Positions 6,535-12,018 are shown, counted from the first letter of the stretch. The stretch: DNA of 12,227 nt from a bacterium UBA2219 (GCA_002327765.1 DCUH01000109.1:1-12227); one strand, 5' to 3'. The notes: generated from the sequence alone by a model not told the origin. Translations and numbers: made by a program.

Positions 6535-6740
6535 CTCTTCACCCGTCCTTTCCCGCCTTCGTAGCGGCCCCGCCCATTCGCCGGTCGGGTCGGATCGTTC
6601 ACCGCAGTTTGCGATTTGATCGGCCCGCCGGTGGAAGACCCTTCCGCGTTCCGGCCCCCGCCGCCGGGGAACGCAACCTTCCCCTTCGGTTTGGGCATCG
6701 TTCCCAGGTTCGCCGGTACTTCTTTCCTCGTGCTTTTCAT
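6531..6740 (-). CDS. Small basic, Gly-rich disordered protein
   Basis: 69 aa, Lys/Gly/Pro-rich (TMPKPKGKVAFPGGGGRN; ending GRYEGGKGRVKR), strongly basic, no Cys, no membrane segment. AAGGAGT lies 8 nt before the ATG, within the last codons of the 170-aa gene. It ends ATGA into the next gene. It resembles its downstream neighbour in composition, so the two could be diverged copies or both nucleic-acid-binding. Function unknown. Confidence 0.6.
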   Translation of the reverse strand: MKSTRKEVPANLGTMPKPKGKVAFPGGGGRNAEGSSTGGPIKSQTAVNDPTRPANGRGRYEGGKGRVKR

Positions 6741-6745
6741 CGTCG

Positions 6746-7258
6746 TTACTCCTTCTCGGCCCGCTCGCAGGCCTTCAAGAATTTGGTGAAGCCGTCCACG
6801 TCCACGCCGCGAGCCTTGAGCCGCTGGTTTTGTGCGACTTGCGTATAGGCCCGCTCGTTCTTAATCTCCCGCTCTCTCAGCGCATCCTCATAGGACCGCT
6901 TGAGGTACCAGTCGTAATCGCCATTCGCGAAGGCTTCGGCAAGACCGGGATGCATACCGATATGCTTCTCGGAGGAGATGGTCTTGATGAATTCCTCATC
7001 GACGTTTACTTCCGGATTGGCATCAATGAACCGCCCAAGAGCTTCATCGAAACCGGGGAGCTTGTCCTCCGCATACGCCTTGTTCGCCTGGCTTATCCTC
7101 GGGCCTTTGGTCTTCGGGGCATCCGGTCCCGGAGTATGTGCGCCATACTCGCGGAGGTCGTACCGCTCATGGAGTGCCGCGAGCTTCTCCTCTCTGCTCG
7201 CTCCCCGTACCGGCCTGGGTGCCACCAATACCTTCTTTCCGCCGTCCTCGCTCACCAT
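6746..7258 (-). CDS. Unknown charged protein, 170 aa
   Basis: Unrecognised. A soluble, highly charged protein with a low-complexity start (KKVLVAPRPVRGASREEKLAALHERYDLREYG) and a helical second half (DEALGRFIDANPEVNVDEEF; DWYLKRSYEDALREREIKNERAY), perhaps coiled-coil. The C-terminus is also charged (KACERAEKE). The ATG at 7258 overlaps the stop of the upstream gene by 7 nt (ATGGTGA). There are no catalytic motifs. The composition would suit a small virion, scaffold-like or host-interaction protein, but this is not shown. Confidence 0.75.
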   Translation of the reverse strand: MVSEDGGKKVLVAPRPVRGASREEKLAALHERYDLREYGAHTPGPDAPKTKGPRISQANKAYAEDKLPGFDEALGRFIDANPEVNVDEEFIKTISSEKHIGMHPGLAEAFANGDYDWYLKRSYEDALREREIKNERAYTQVAQNQRLKARGVDVDGFTKFLKACERAEKE

Positions 7259-7581
7259 CTCCGAATCCCCTTTCGTTTGTAGAATTCATCCACGTCCTTC
7301 ATGTACCTCTCCCGCCCGGCATCGACGGGAGCCGGTTTAACCTCCACTCGCGCACCGCCGGGATTGAGGGGCGGAAGGTTCCCCGCGTTGATCGGCGGGC
7401 GAGAGTCATCGGCAACCTCCCCGCGTTTCGCCAGATACCGCCCCATCATCCGCTCAAACTGCTCAAGGTTCGGGTCGTGATCCCCATACGCTTCGCGGAT
7501 GCGTTGCCGCGCCGCCTCGTTCGCCCGCATGGGGTCGATGCAATCCACAAGGGGCGGGAAATCGTCGTGGTCGTTACTCAC
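7252..7581 (-). CDS. Unknown acidic/charged protein, 109 aa
   Basis: Unrecognised. Starts at GTG 7581 with AAAGGAGA 6 nt upstream and overlaps the end of the preceding gene by 8 nt. Residues about 20-55 look helical (NEAARQRIREAYGDHDPNLEQFERMMGRYL), followed by a Pro/Gly-rich linker and a helical C-terminus (DVDEFYKRKGIRRW). No Cys cluster or membrane segment. Its intact overlaps on both sides support expression within the operon. Confidence 0.7.
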   Translation of the reverse strand: MSNDHDDFPPLVDCIDPMRANEAARQRIREAYGDHDPNLEQFERMMGRYLAKRGEVADDSRPPINAGNLPPLNPGGARVEVKPAPVDAGRERYMKDVDEFYKRKGIRRW

Positions 7582-8071
7582 CGTCTTCTCCTTTCGGTTC
7601 CGTAAGGGAATCGTCCTTCTCGTCCAACCGGGCCGCGATTTTCGTCAGGTCGATGGATACAAAACGCCCGGCAACATTCGATGTCGAGAAACCGTCTTCA
7701 AGCCGCGCCTTGTCGTACAGGATTCCGAATCCAACAATCCGGTCCCTGGGGCACATAGCCTCCACCGCCTCGGGCGTAACCCCATCGAGCAAAAGTTTTT
7801 GCTTGTGATGGATAAGCGAGGATTTATTCGTCTTGAATTCGGCAACCGCCCCCGGATCGAAACCGGAAGCCCGGATGATCTGGTGGATTCGCTGTTTTGT
7901 CACTCCCAGGAGCTTGCCGATCTCGCCAAACGAAAAGCCTCTCTCCCGTAAGGGGATGATCTTCTCCAAGGTCACGGGAGGTTTCTTGCCCTTCGGGATA
8001 ATCGCCAAGGCATCGGGAACCACCTCGGGCACAACCGCCGGAACAGGGTCCGGGGGCTTAATTTTCTTCAC
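7574..8071 (-). CDS. Phage-type HTH protein (small-terminase-like architecture)
   Basis: 165 aa from GTG 8071, chosen because AAAGGAGG (8086-8079) lies 7 nt upstream. The N-terminus is Pro/Lys/Val-rich. Residues about 44-70 form an HTH (FSFGEIGKLLGVTKQRIHQI) of the sigma-region-4/TrfB-like kind. The second half (about 85-135) has DGVTPEAVEAMCPRDRIV followed by GILYDKARLEDGFST. I recall this G-I-x-x-DK-x-RL-x-x-G-x-x-T pattern from many phage HTH proteins near small-terminase genes. It could be a terminase-small-subunit-like packaging factor that redirects a helper phage, or a transcription regulator; the sequence does not decide. The frame stays open upstream to an ATG at 8512 overlapping the replication gene, so a 312-aa form cannot be excluded. 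Confidence 0.75.
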   Translation of the reverse strand: MKKIKPPDPVPAVVPEVVPDALAIIPKGKKPPVTLEKIIPLRERGFSFGEIGKLLGVTKQRIHQIIRASGFDPGAVAEFKTNKSSLIHHKQKLLLDGVTPEAVEAMCPRDRIVGFGILYDKARLEDGFSTSNVAGRFVSIDLTKIAARLDEKDDSLTEPKGEDGE

Positions 8072-8078
8072 GGGAAAA

Positions 8079-8086
8079 CCTCCTTT
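8079..8086 (-). promoter_or_regulatory. Strong ribosome binding site for the GTG-started HTH gene
   Basis: AAAGGAGG on the minus strand, 7 nt before GTG 8071. It is the main reason to start the HTH protein here rather than at the in-frame ATG 441 bp upstream. Confidence 0.75.
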
Positions 8087-8232
8087 TGTTTGGGGCGCAC
8101 CCGAGAAGGGGTGTGCCTGTATATTCGCAATAGAACGTGGGGAGGTGTCCTCCCCCCTCCGGACCGGCCCGAAGTCAACCGGGTCAAGGGAAGCGGGAGG
8201 GACCGGCGATAACATTCCGATCCCTCCCAGGC

Positions 8233-8270
8233 GGCGGGCCGGAACCGGGGTAGGAGCCGGTTCTCCCGCC
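8233..8270. repeat. Nested inverted repeat (13 bp of stem) in the gap
   Basis: GGCGGG / CCCGCC outside and GAACCGG / CCGGTTC inside, with an 8-nt loop GGTAGGAG and a small asymmetric bulge. Could form a hairpin in RNA or a cruciform in DNA. Confidence 0.7.
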
Positions 8271-8273
8271 TCG

Positions 8274-8291
8274 GTGGCACAAACATGGCAC
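8274..8291 (-). repeat. Third, inverted copy of the GTGCCAC arm-type motif
   Basis: Reads GTGCCATGTTTGTGCCAC on the minus strand and matches the attL motif at 16 of 18 positions with the same 7-4-7 layout. It lies in the gap between two genes, 4.3 kb from attL. Confidence 0.5.
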
Positions 8292-8508
8292 CGGGAGCCA
8301 TGCAGGCCACCGTTAACTGATTGATAAATAAGCCATTCCCTCCCATCCCCCACTAGATCGACTATCGAATGGACCGCATAACCGGCCCCGGAAGCCATCC
8401 CGAAGGCCACCGATGGGCACCTAGAAGGAAGGACCGGCAGGAGCCGGACGGCCCCCGATCCCTTTTTCCCGGAGGGGCAGTCAAGCGTTTGTCGCTTACT
8501 TTCGGTGT

Positions 8509-9324
8509 TCATGGGGCCGCTTCCATCGGGAACAGTCGATCAAGGATCTCTTCCGGGATCTCCACTTGGGATTGCATAAGGGCATGGTAATAGGCCCGCT
8601 CCGGTTCGATCTCGTACTCGCGCACCTGGGCCGTGAGGTCGATGAGAAGGAGCCGGGCATCCTGTTCAAGCGTGTCGATGATGGAGCGAGCGTCTTTCGG
8701 GGAAAGGATGCTCCTCTTAGAGACGCTCTTGCTTTTGCCGTTGCCGTTGCTTGGAGAAGAAGAACTTGAGGGAGAAGGCATCAACGCGGAGGTTTTTTCC
8801 GCGATGATGCTCTCCTTGTCTCGGGTATCGAGGTCTTCAAGTCTCAAGTCTCTAGTATCAAGGTCTTCTCGAAGTCCCCCAGGGGGGTACCCTTCAAAGA
8901 GTTCGAATAATTCCGGCACGTTGGATTGAGCTTCAATGAATGCGGAGATGGCCCGCGAATCTTCGGGCATTCTTTCGATGTGATTGACGATGCCTTGGAG
9001 AGTGTTTTCGCTCGATGCGAAGTTCGGGCATTGTCTTTCAAGCATCCCGTGGACGTAGACCGCTTGCCGGTCCTTGTCGAATACGATGGCCCCGCATCGT
9101 TCCAGGGAATCGACGGCACGGGATACCTCGGCATGATTCAGCCCCGTAAAGTCCATTAGGTCGTAGATCCCCAGGCGGAAACATCCCGTGTATTGGCCCG
9201 CGCCCCACGGCCCCGTTTCGATTGCGAGAAGGATCAGGAGCGTATTCCCCCGGATCTTGCTCGCCCGGCACCATCTCCAAAAATTGCGATGCACCATCCG
9301 GAAGCTACCCTTCTTTAGCTTCAT
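8509..9324 (-). CDS. Replication-organizer-like winged-helix protein
   Basis: 271 aa. Residues 1-105 resemble the winged-helix N-terminus of phage replication proteins (O/DnaD-like organizers): FWRWCRASKIRGNTLLILLAIET, then FRLGIYDLMDFTGLNHAEVS, then RAVDSLERCGAIVFDKDRQAVYVHGM, a helix-turn-helix plus beta-wing. A Ser/Asn-rich linker (about 180-205) leads to a helical C-terminus (DARLLLIDLTAQVREYEIEPERAYYHAL) that may recruit helicase or loader. GGAGG is 8 nt before the ATG at 9324, which overlaps the upstream stop (ATGA). The linker contains two EDLDTRD copies encoded by near-identical 21-bp DNA repeats. Family assignment rests on pattern, so a regulator with the same fold is possible. Confidence 0.75.
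   Translation of the reverse strand: MKLKKGSFRMVHRNFWRWCRASKIRGNTLLILLAIETGPWGAGQYTGCFRLGIYDLMDFTGLNHAEVSRAVDSLERCGAIVFDKDRQAVYVHGMLERQCPNFASSENTLQGIVNHIERMPEDSRAISAFIEAQSNVPELFELFEGYPPGGLREDLDTRDLRLEDLDTRDKESIIAEKTSALMPSPSSSSSPSNGNGKSKSVSKRSILSPKDARSIIDTLEQDARLLLIDLTAQVREYEIEPERAYYHALMQSQVEIPEEILDRLFPMEAAP
8818..8868. repeat. Iteron-like direct repeats inside the replication gene
   Basis: Two 21-bp copies at 8818-8838 and 8848-8868, 30 bp apart, 18 of 21 identical (minus-strand form GAAGACCT-GATAC-GAGAC). A tandem CAAGTCT pair lies between them (8838-8851). Position inside the linker of the initiator gene recalls lambda-type origins within gene O. Confidence 0.55.
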
Positions 9325-9719
9325 CGAGGTGCCTCCCCGCCCTCCGGTATCACTTGGGCCGGGATCGTCGATCCTACGGCCCGAAAAACGCTCTGGCAGG
9401 GGGTCCGCCCGGAAAATTGCGGGGGGATGGAAGTCCGTTTGGGCCTGTCCGGATTGTGCCCCTCACGGTAAGGGTGCAGGAAGCACATCTTCCCGTTGCC
9501 GTTCCCCCGGAGGAGATGCCCCGTGCAATCCCGGACGGCCTGGTGGACGCTCCCGGCATCCTTCGCGGCGCATTCCAGACAATGCGCCTTAATGCGCTTC
9601 ACGCTAGACCGGCACCTGTACGCCGAAGGATGGAGTTTGCACGTTGCGGAGGCGCAGTTCGCTTGCACCGTGCCGATGCAGTCCCGGCACTCCCGCTTGA
9701 TGGCTTGCGCCGCCGTCAT
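9321..9719 (-). CDS. Duplicated Cys-motif (zinc-binding) phage-type protein
   Basis: 132 aa. Two similar modules: C11-x2-C14, C22, C27-x-LHP and C47-x2-C50, C65, C79-x-LHPYREGHNP, each preceded by a basic AIKR/VKRIKA segment. The layout C-x2-C ... C ... C-x-LxP(Y)R-x-G-H is one I recall in single-module form from small phage zinc proteins; here it is duplicated and the first copy has lost the YR-G-H end. Probably binds zinc and perhaps nucleic acid. ATGA overlaps with both neighbours place it in the replication operon. The last ~40 residues are Pro-rich with no motif. Confidence 0.75.
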   Translation of the reverse strand: MTAAQAIKRECRDCIGTVQANCASATCKLHPSAYRCRSSVKRIKAHCLECAAKDAGSVHQAVRDCTGHLLRGNGNGKMCFLHPYREGHNPDRPKRTSIPPQFSGRTPCQSVFRAVGSTIPAQVIPEGGEAPR

Positions 9720-9931
9720 CGCGCCCCCCTCCCCTCTCGGAGATTGGAAACGATGAAGGCCTGCACGTCCTCGGCCCTAAACCGGTAGGTCGACCGATTC
9801 CCACTCGTCTTGAAGACAACGGACCGGAGAAGTCCACCTTGAGCCAGGGAGTAAACGGTTTGGCGGGAGGTGCCCAATGCTTCCGCCACGTCTTCAGCCC
9901 GGAGAAGTTTGGGGATGCTCGCCGTGTTCAT
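9716..9931 (-). CDS. Excisionase-like/MerR-type HTH protein (second in the element)
   Basis: 71 aa. HTH_17 architecture: KLLRAEDVAEALGTSRQTVYSLAQGGLLRSVVFKTSGNRSTYRFRAEDVQAFIV, i.e. HTH, wing with TYRF, then a D-V--FI helix, the same layout as the xis-operon protein at 5353-5553 but clearly diverged. AGGAGG is 7 nt before the ATG at 9931, which overlaps the XRE gene's TGA. Position just after the XRE gene suggests an early regulator or DNA-bending accessory protein. Which of the two is the true excisionase is unknown; the one next to int is favoured. Confidence 0.8.
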   Translation of the reverse strand: MNTASIPKLLRAEDVAEALGTSRQTVYSLAQGGLLRSVVFKTSGNRSTYRFRAEDVQAFIVSNLREGRGAR

Positions 9932-10164
9932 TCCGCGTCCTCCTCGTTGAAGAGGGATTCTCGCGGAGCGTTCAGGGCAACGGAGATGCGATAGATATCG
10001 CGTTGGGTAAGTCTGACCGTGCCGCCCCTCTCCAGGCGGGAAATCCACATGGCGGAACGGCCGATTTCCGCTCCAAGATGTCGGAGGGAGTAGCCTGCCG
10101 CGAACCTCGCCAAACGGAGGAGGGTTTGTGGTCGGTTGTTACGTCTTAGCAGTCGGTGGCCCAT
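9928..10164 (-). CDS. XRE (Cro/CI-type) HTH repressor-like protein
   Basis: 78 aa. A single HTH_3 domain: LLRLARFAAGYSLRHLGAEIGRSAMWISRLERGG, then ISVALNAPRESLF. The helix-turn-helix and the trailing helices are complete, with no peptidase or dimerisation extension, so it is Cro-like in size. Chosen start ATG 10164 (a GTG at 10179 in the same frame has no better ribosome site). It heads the compact leftward operon that ends at 5870 and follows the regulator gene by 44 bp. It may control this operon. The HExxH protein about 1.5 kb upstream may be its antagonist in the style of ImmA, which is speculation. Confidence 0.85.
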   Translation of the reverse strand: MGHRLLRRNNRPQTLLRLARFAAGYSLRHLGAEIGRSAMWISRLERGGTVRLTQRDIYRISVALNAPRESLFNEEDAE

Positions 10165-10208
10165 GGTAAAGACCGCCACCGGGAAGGCGAAAACCTTAAG
10201 AAGAAAAT

Positions 10209-11264
10209 TTAGTCGGTATCAGCTTCCGGCTTGACGTACACTTTCTTAATTTTTTTCCGCGCGTTACAAAGATGAACATAGATAGCGGCAACATTTATGC
10301 CTGTATCCTCTGCGATACTTTCAGGAGTAAGGCCATCATAAACAGCACGAAACACCTTTTCTTCGGAAGGTGTGAGCTTCGTTTTCGACGATGAATTTGC
10401 TTTTATAATAAGATTATTTAACGTATCGTGTCCTTCTTGCTGTTCCGCATCTTCAATTAGTTTTTTGTCTTCGACCACATCTTCAATAGTTCCAGAATCT
10501 CTCTCCTCTTCGTTATTTGATTTCATGGGATCAGATAATGATACAGGTTTATATTTGCTCCTCCATTCGCTTCCGAATAAATCGTTAAACAGTATTTCCT
10601 CAATATTCTTTCTCAATTCCTTTAATGCCTCACCATACTCAACGGGCAATTCTTGTATGTAATATTGCAATTCACTAACAAACTTATCGCTTCCAAGCAA
10701 CCCAATGCTTTTGTCTGCGGGGGATTGGATGATTGCAGTTACTTCTTGTTCAAATGCTTTGTCTAAGGAAAAATATCCGTTTCGTTCATGACGTTCTGCC
10801 AATTTGCCGATTATCGCTTCACCATATTGCCCCCATCTTGATCCCTTCTTATTATTTTTTTCTCCTGCCTTTGGTTTCTTCCCCCTGTATACAGGATTCC
10901 CGATTTTCACCGATAACTTTGTTGCGGTAATTAGCCTTTCCTCCTCGCTGTTCCTTTTGTCCCAAGATTCTACTAAGTCTCGATGGATGGTGCCGGGGCG
11001 CAACAATTCAGCGTAATGCTCGGCAAAGGTTATGATTGCGCCAACCGTGACCGGATCGCCCCCGGCATGGCGCATAGAACGCGCAATTCTTTCTTCCGCC
11101 ACGTCCGGCCCCAATATCAACCAATAGAAAATAAGGTCTTGCAGGGTTTCCAGGGATTCCGCCGATGGGCTTGGAGGTTGAGGATGTCGAAGAACGGAAC
11201 CTAACTCTTTCAGTTCCTTCTTGGACAATTCCGGATGGAAAGATTTGCGTGGATCTTGCGCCAT
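10209..11264 (-). CDS. Large protein with C-terminal LuxR/sigma-region-4-type HTH
   Basis: 351 aa, unrecognised as a whole. The only clear domain is C-terminal (297-340): LTPSEEKVFRAVYDGLTPES, then IAEDTGINVAAIYVHLCNAR, ending KKIKK, an HTH of the LuxR/sigma-70-region-4 type that would bind DNA. Residues 1-100 look helical (LIFYWLILGPDVAEERIARSM). 128-145 is Lys-rich (GKKPKAGEKNNKKGSRW); 246-280 is acidic. No receiver, ATPase or transmembrane segment is visible. Start 11264 has GGAGGTGG 7 nt upstream. The C-terminal two-thirds (10209 to about 10980) is strikingly AT-rich compared with the GC-rich neighbours and with its own N-terminal third, which suggests a separate origin or domain exchange. 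Likely a regulator or cargo gene. Confidence 0.75.
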   Translation of the reverse strand: MAQDPRKSFHPELSKKELKELGSVLRHPQPPSPSAESLETLQDLIFYWLILGPDVAEERIARSMRHAGGDPVTVGAIITFAEHYAELLRPGTIHRDLVESWDKRNSEEERLITATKLSVKIGNPVYRGKKPKAGEKNNKKGSRWGQYGEAIIGKLAERHERNGYFSLDKAFEQEVTAIIQSPADKSIGLLGSDKFVSELQYYIQELPVEYGEALKELRKNIEEILFNDLFGSEWRSKYKPVSLSDPMKSNNEEERDSGTIEDVVEDKKLIEDAEQQEGHDTLNNLIIKANSSSKTKLTPSEEKVFRAVYDGLTPESIAEDTGINVAAIYVHLCNARKKIKKVYVKPEADTD

Positions 11265-11300
11265 CTATTCCACCTCCGTATGGTGGCCCGTATGGAAGAT

Positions 11301-11353
11301 CGGGGGGAAGCGGGTACGGTTCCCGCTTGTCGCCTGGCCGGGCTATCCCCCCG
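11301..11353 (-). ncRNA. Possible three-way-junction RNA structure in the 96-nt intergenic leader
   Basis: Outer stem CGGGGGG (11301-11307) with CCCCCCG (11347-11353), an inner hairpin AAGCGGG/CCCGCTT (11308-11314, 11322-11328) and a weaker GCC/GGC hairpin (11332-11334, 11341-11343). It lies between the metallopeptidase-like gene and the regulator gene on the transcribed strand, just before the regulator's ribosome site. Could be an attenuator, a processing site or a structured leader; function unproven. Confidence 0.4.
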
Positions 11354-11360
11354 AAGAGGA

Positions 11361-11723
11361 TTAGTATTCGTTCAGCCCCATTTGCTCCAATGCCCAATGA
11401 TCTGCATCAAAATCACGCGCAATACGTTCTTCTCCGGATAGCTGATCGACTGGCGTGAAGTGGTTTAGGCAATGGAACATCTCATGGAGTACGAGACATC
11501 TAACCATCAACTCCGGATTGCTCAGAAGAACTTCGCGGACCCTCTCTGTCGGCATAAGGGGCAATCCTTCTTCCTCCCCGATTTTATCCCTTACAAGAAT
11601 GCTCCCTTCCCATGACATCCCCGCTCGTTCGAGCTTAGGAACGATCCTGAACCTATCGCGGGGAAAATCGTGCTCGTCGAGGAGGGCATGGATCGCCGTT
11701 AAATAATCTGCGGTATTAATCAT
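11361..11723 (-). CDS. Small HExxH metallopeptidase-like protein
   Basis: 120 aa from ATG 11723 (a TTG at 11735 gives four extra residues). The zinc-binding motif is HEMFH (80-84) in CLVLHEMFHCLNHF, preceded by a helix. 20 residues later comes ARDFDADHWALEQMG (102-116), where D107 and/or H109 could supply the third ligand. The layout recalls small minimal metallopeptidase domains (ImmA/IrrE-like or VWA-associated DUF2201-like), but the typical E-x2-AD of ImmA is replaced by DFDADHW. It is the element's gene nearest attR, a usual cargo position, and precedes the HTH regulator gene in the same direction. Possible role: anti-repressor protease or a defence/stress factor. Family not settled. Confidence 0.75.
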   Translation of the reverse strand: MINTADYLTAIHALLDEHDFPRDRFRIVPKLERAGMSWEGSILVRDKIGEEEGLPLMPTERVREVLLSNPELMVRCLVLHEMFHCLNHFTPVDQLSGEERIARDFDADHWALEQMGLNEY

Positions 11724-11918
11724 GGTCAATTCCAAGGTACAGCGTCCGCCGGTTCCTTCTCAATTATTTTTGCCGCGTACATCGCCGGGGATGCGCCCCT
11801 TCCATGTGCCACTTTTGTGTCATGCACCGCTTAAAAACGGTCAAATCAGTCAAACGATGAAACCGATATACCGTTGATTTTCTTAAGTACCGAATATCGC
11901 TAGACCCCATTGGGAATT
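11724..11918. other. 195-bp attR-proximal noncoding region
   Basis: No gene found. It is comparatively AT-rich and holds the attR arm-type repeat (11806-11823) and several short TTGAC-like boxes on the minus strand (TTGACT and TTGACC near 11835-11855) without a convincing -10 at proper spacing. It is expected to contain the promoter of the leftward cargo genes. Confidence 0.5.
11806..11823 (+). repeat. Candidate integrase arm-type site near attR
   Basis: GTGCCAC-TTTT-GTGTCAT, same layout and orientation as the attL motif, with the 16-bp string 11804-11819 identical to 3956-3971. Confidence 0.65.
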
Positions 11919-11930
11919 TTCAGGGTCTAG
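11900..11930. repeat. 8-bp inverted repeat across the attR crossover
   Basis: CTAGACCC (11900-11907) and GGGTCTAG (11923-11930) flank 15 nt that end in TTCA of the anticodon-loop core. Core-type recombinase sites are usually inverted repeats, so this is a candidate integrase core-binding pair on the element side. Confidence 0.5.
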
Positions 11931-11975
11931 TGCCCTTCAATGGGCGTAGGGGTTCAACTCCCCTCTTCGGCACCA
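11919..11975 (+). repeat. attR: displaced 3' half of the host tRNA-Leu
   Basis: 57 bp matching 3844-3900 with one mismatch (A at 11940). No tRNA 5' half lies upstream, so this is a non-functional remnant left by integration; it marks the right end of the element and carries the original host sequence. Confidence 0.93.
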
Positions 11976-11986
11976 CGAAAACCGTA

Positions 11987-12018
11987 ACGGGAGTCATCGA
12001 AAGGTGACTCCCGTTTTT
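11987..12018 (+). terminator. Displaced host terminator of tRNA-Leu
   Basis: 12-bp stem ACGGGAGTCATC / GGTGACTCCCGT (one G-U pair) with a GAAA tetraloop and a T run (12014-12018), 12 bp after the attR CCA. It would have served the tRNA before integration; the element now supplies its own terminator at 3910-3940. Confidence 0.85.

Larger units (their letters stand above)
8072..8508. other. 437-bp gap with inverted repeats, a possible origin or leader
   Basis: No gene is convincing here. The HTH gene's frame is open leftward to 8512, and another frame (8346-8068) ends GTGA over the HTH start, but neither encodes a recognisable protein. The DNA holds a nested inverted repeat (GGCGGG 8233-8238, GAACCGG 8242-8248, CCGGTTC 8257-8263, CCCGCC 8265-8270), an 8-bp stem GGGAGGGA/TCCCTCCC (8195-8202, 8221-8228), a stem CATGGC/GCCATG (8284-8289, 8297-8302), three GGACCGGC copies (8161, 8200, 8431) and a short AT-rich patch (8312-8334). 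It also holds an inverted copy of the att arm-type motif. It lies right after the replication-organizer-like gene, so an origin or a structured leader with an internal promoter is plausible. Confidence 0.45.
3844..11975. mobile_element. Integrated element of about 8.08 kb in tRNA-Leu (satellite-like, no virion genes)
   Basis: Bounded by a 57-bp direct repeat of the tRNA-Leu 3' half (3844-3900 and 11919-11975, one mismatch). A tyrosine integrase gene abuts the left end, with an excisionase-like gene in the same operon. The genes are small, overlapping and mostly leftward. Recognisable roles are integration, excision, XRE and RHH regulation, a replication-organizer-like protein, small zinc-binding proteins, and at the attR end a possible cargo pair (HExxH protein and large HTH regulator). 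I see no capsid, portal, large terminase, tail, lysis, relaxase or type IV secretion gene. That content and size suggest a phage satellite or minimal integrative element. A defective prophage remains possible, although the tightly coupled, intact gene run argues against decay. Confidence 0.9.

Noticed and set aside
9932..10048. N-terminal extension of the second MerR-type HTH protein
   Set aside because: The extension overlaps the XRE gene; AGGAGG and the ATGA overlap fix the start at 9931.
3902..11880. 10-bp inverted match AAATCAACGG (3902-3911) and CCGTTGATTT (11871-11880) at the two element ends
   Set aside because: Short, at unequal distances from the att repeats, and not needed by the tyrosine-recombinase model; may be chance.
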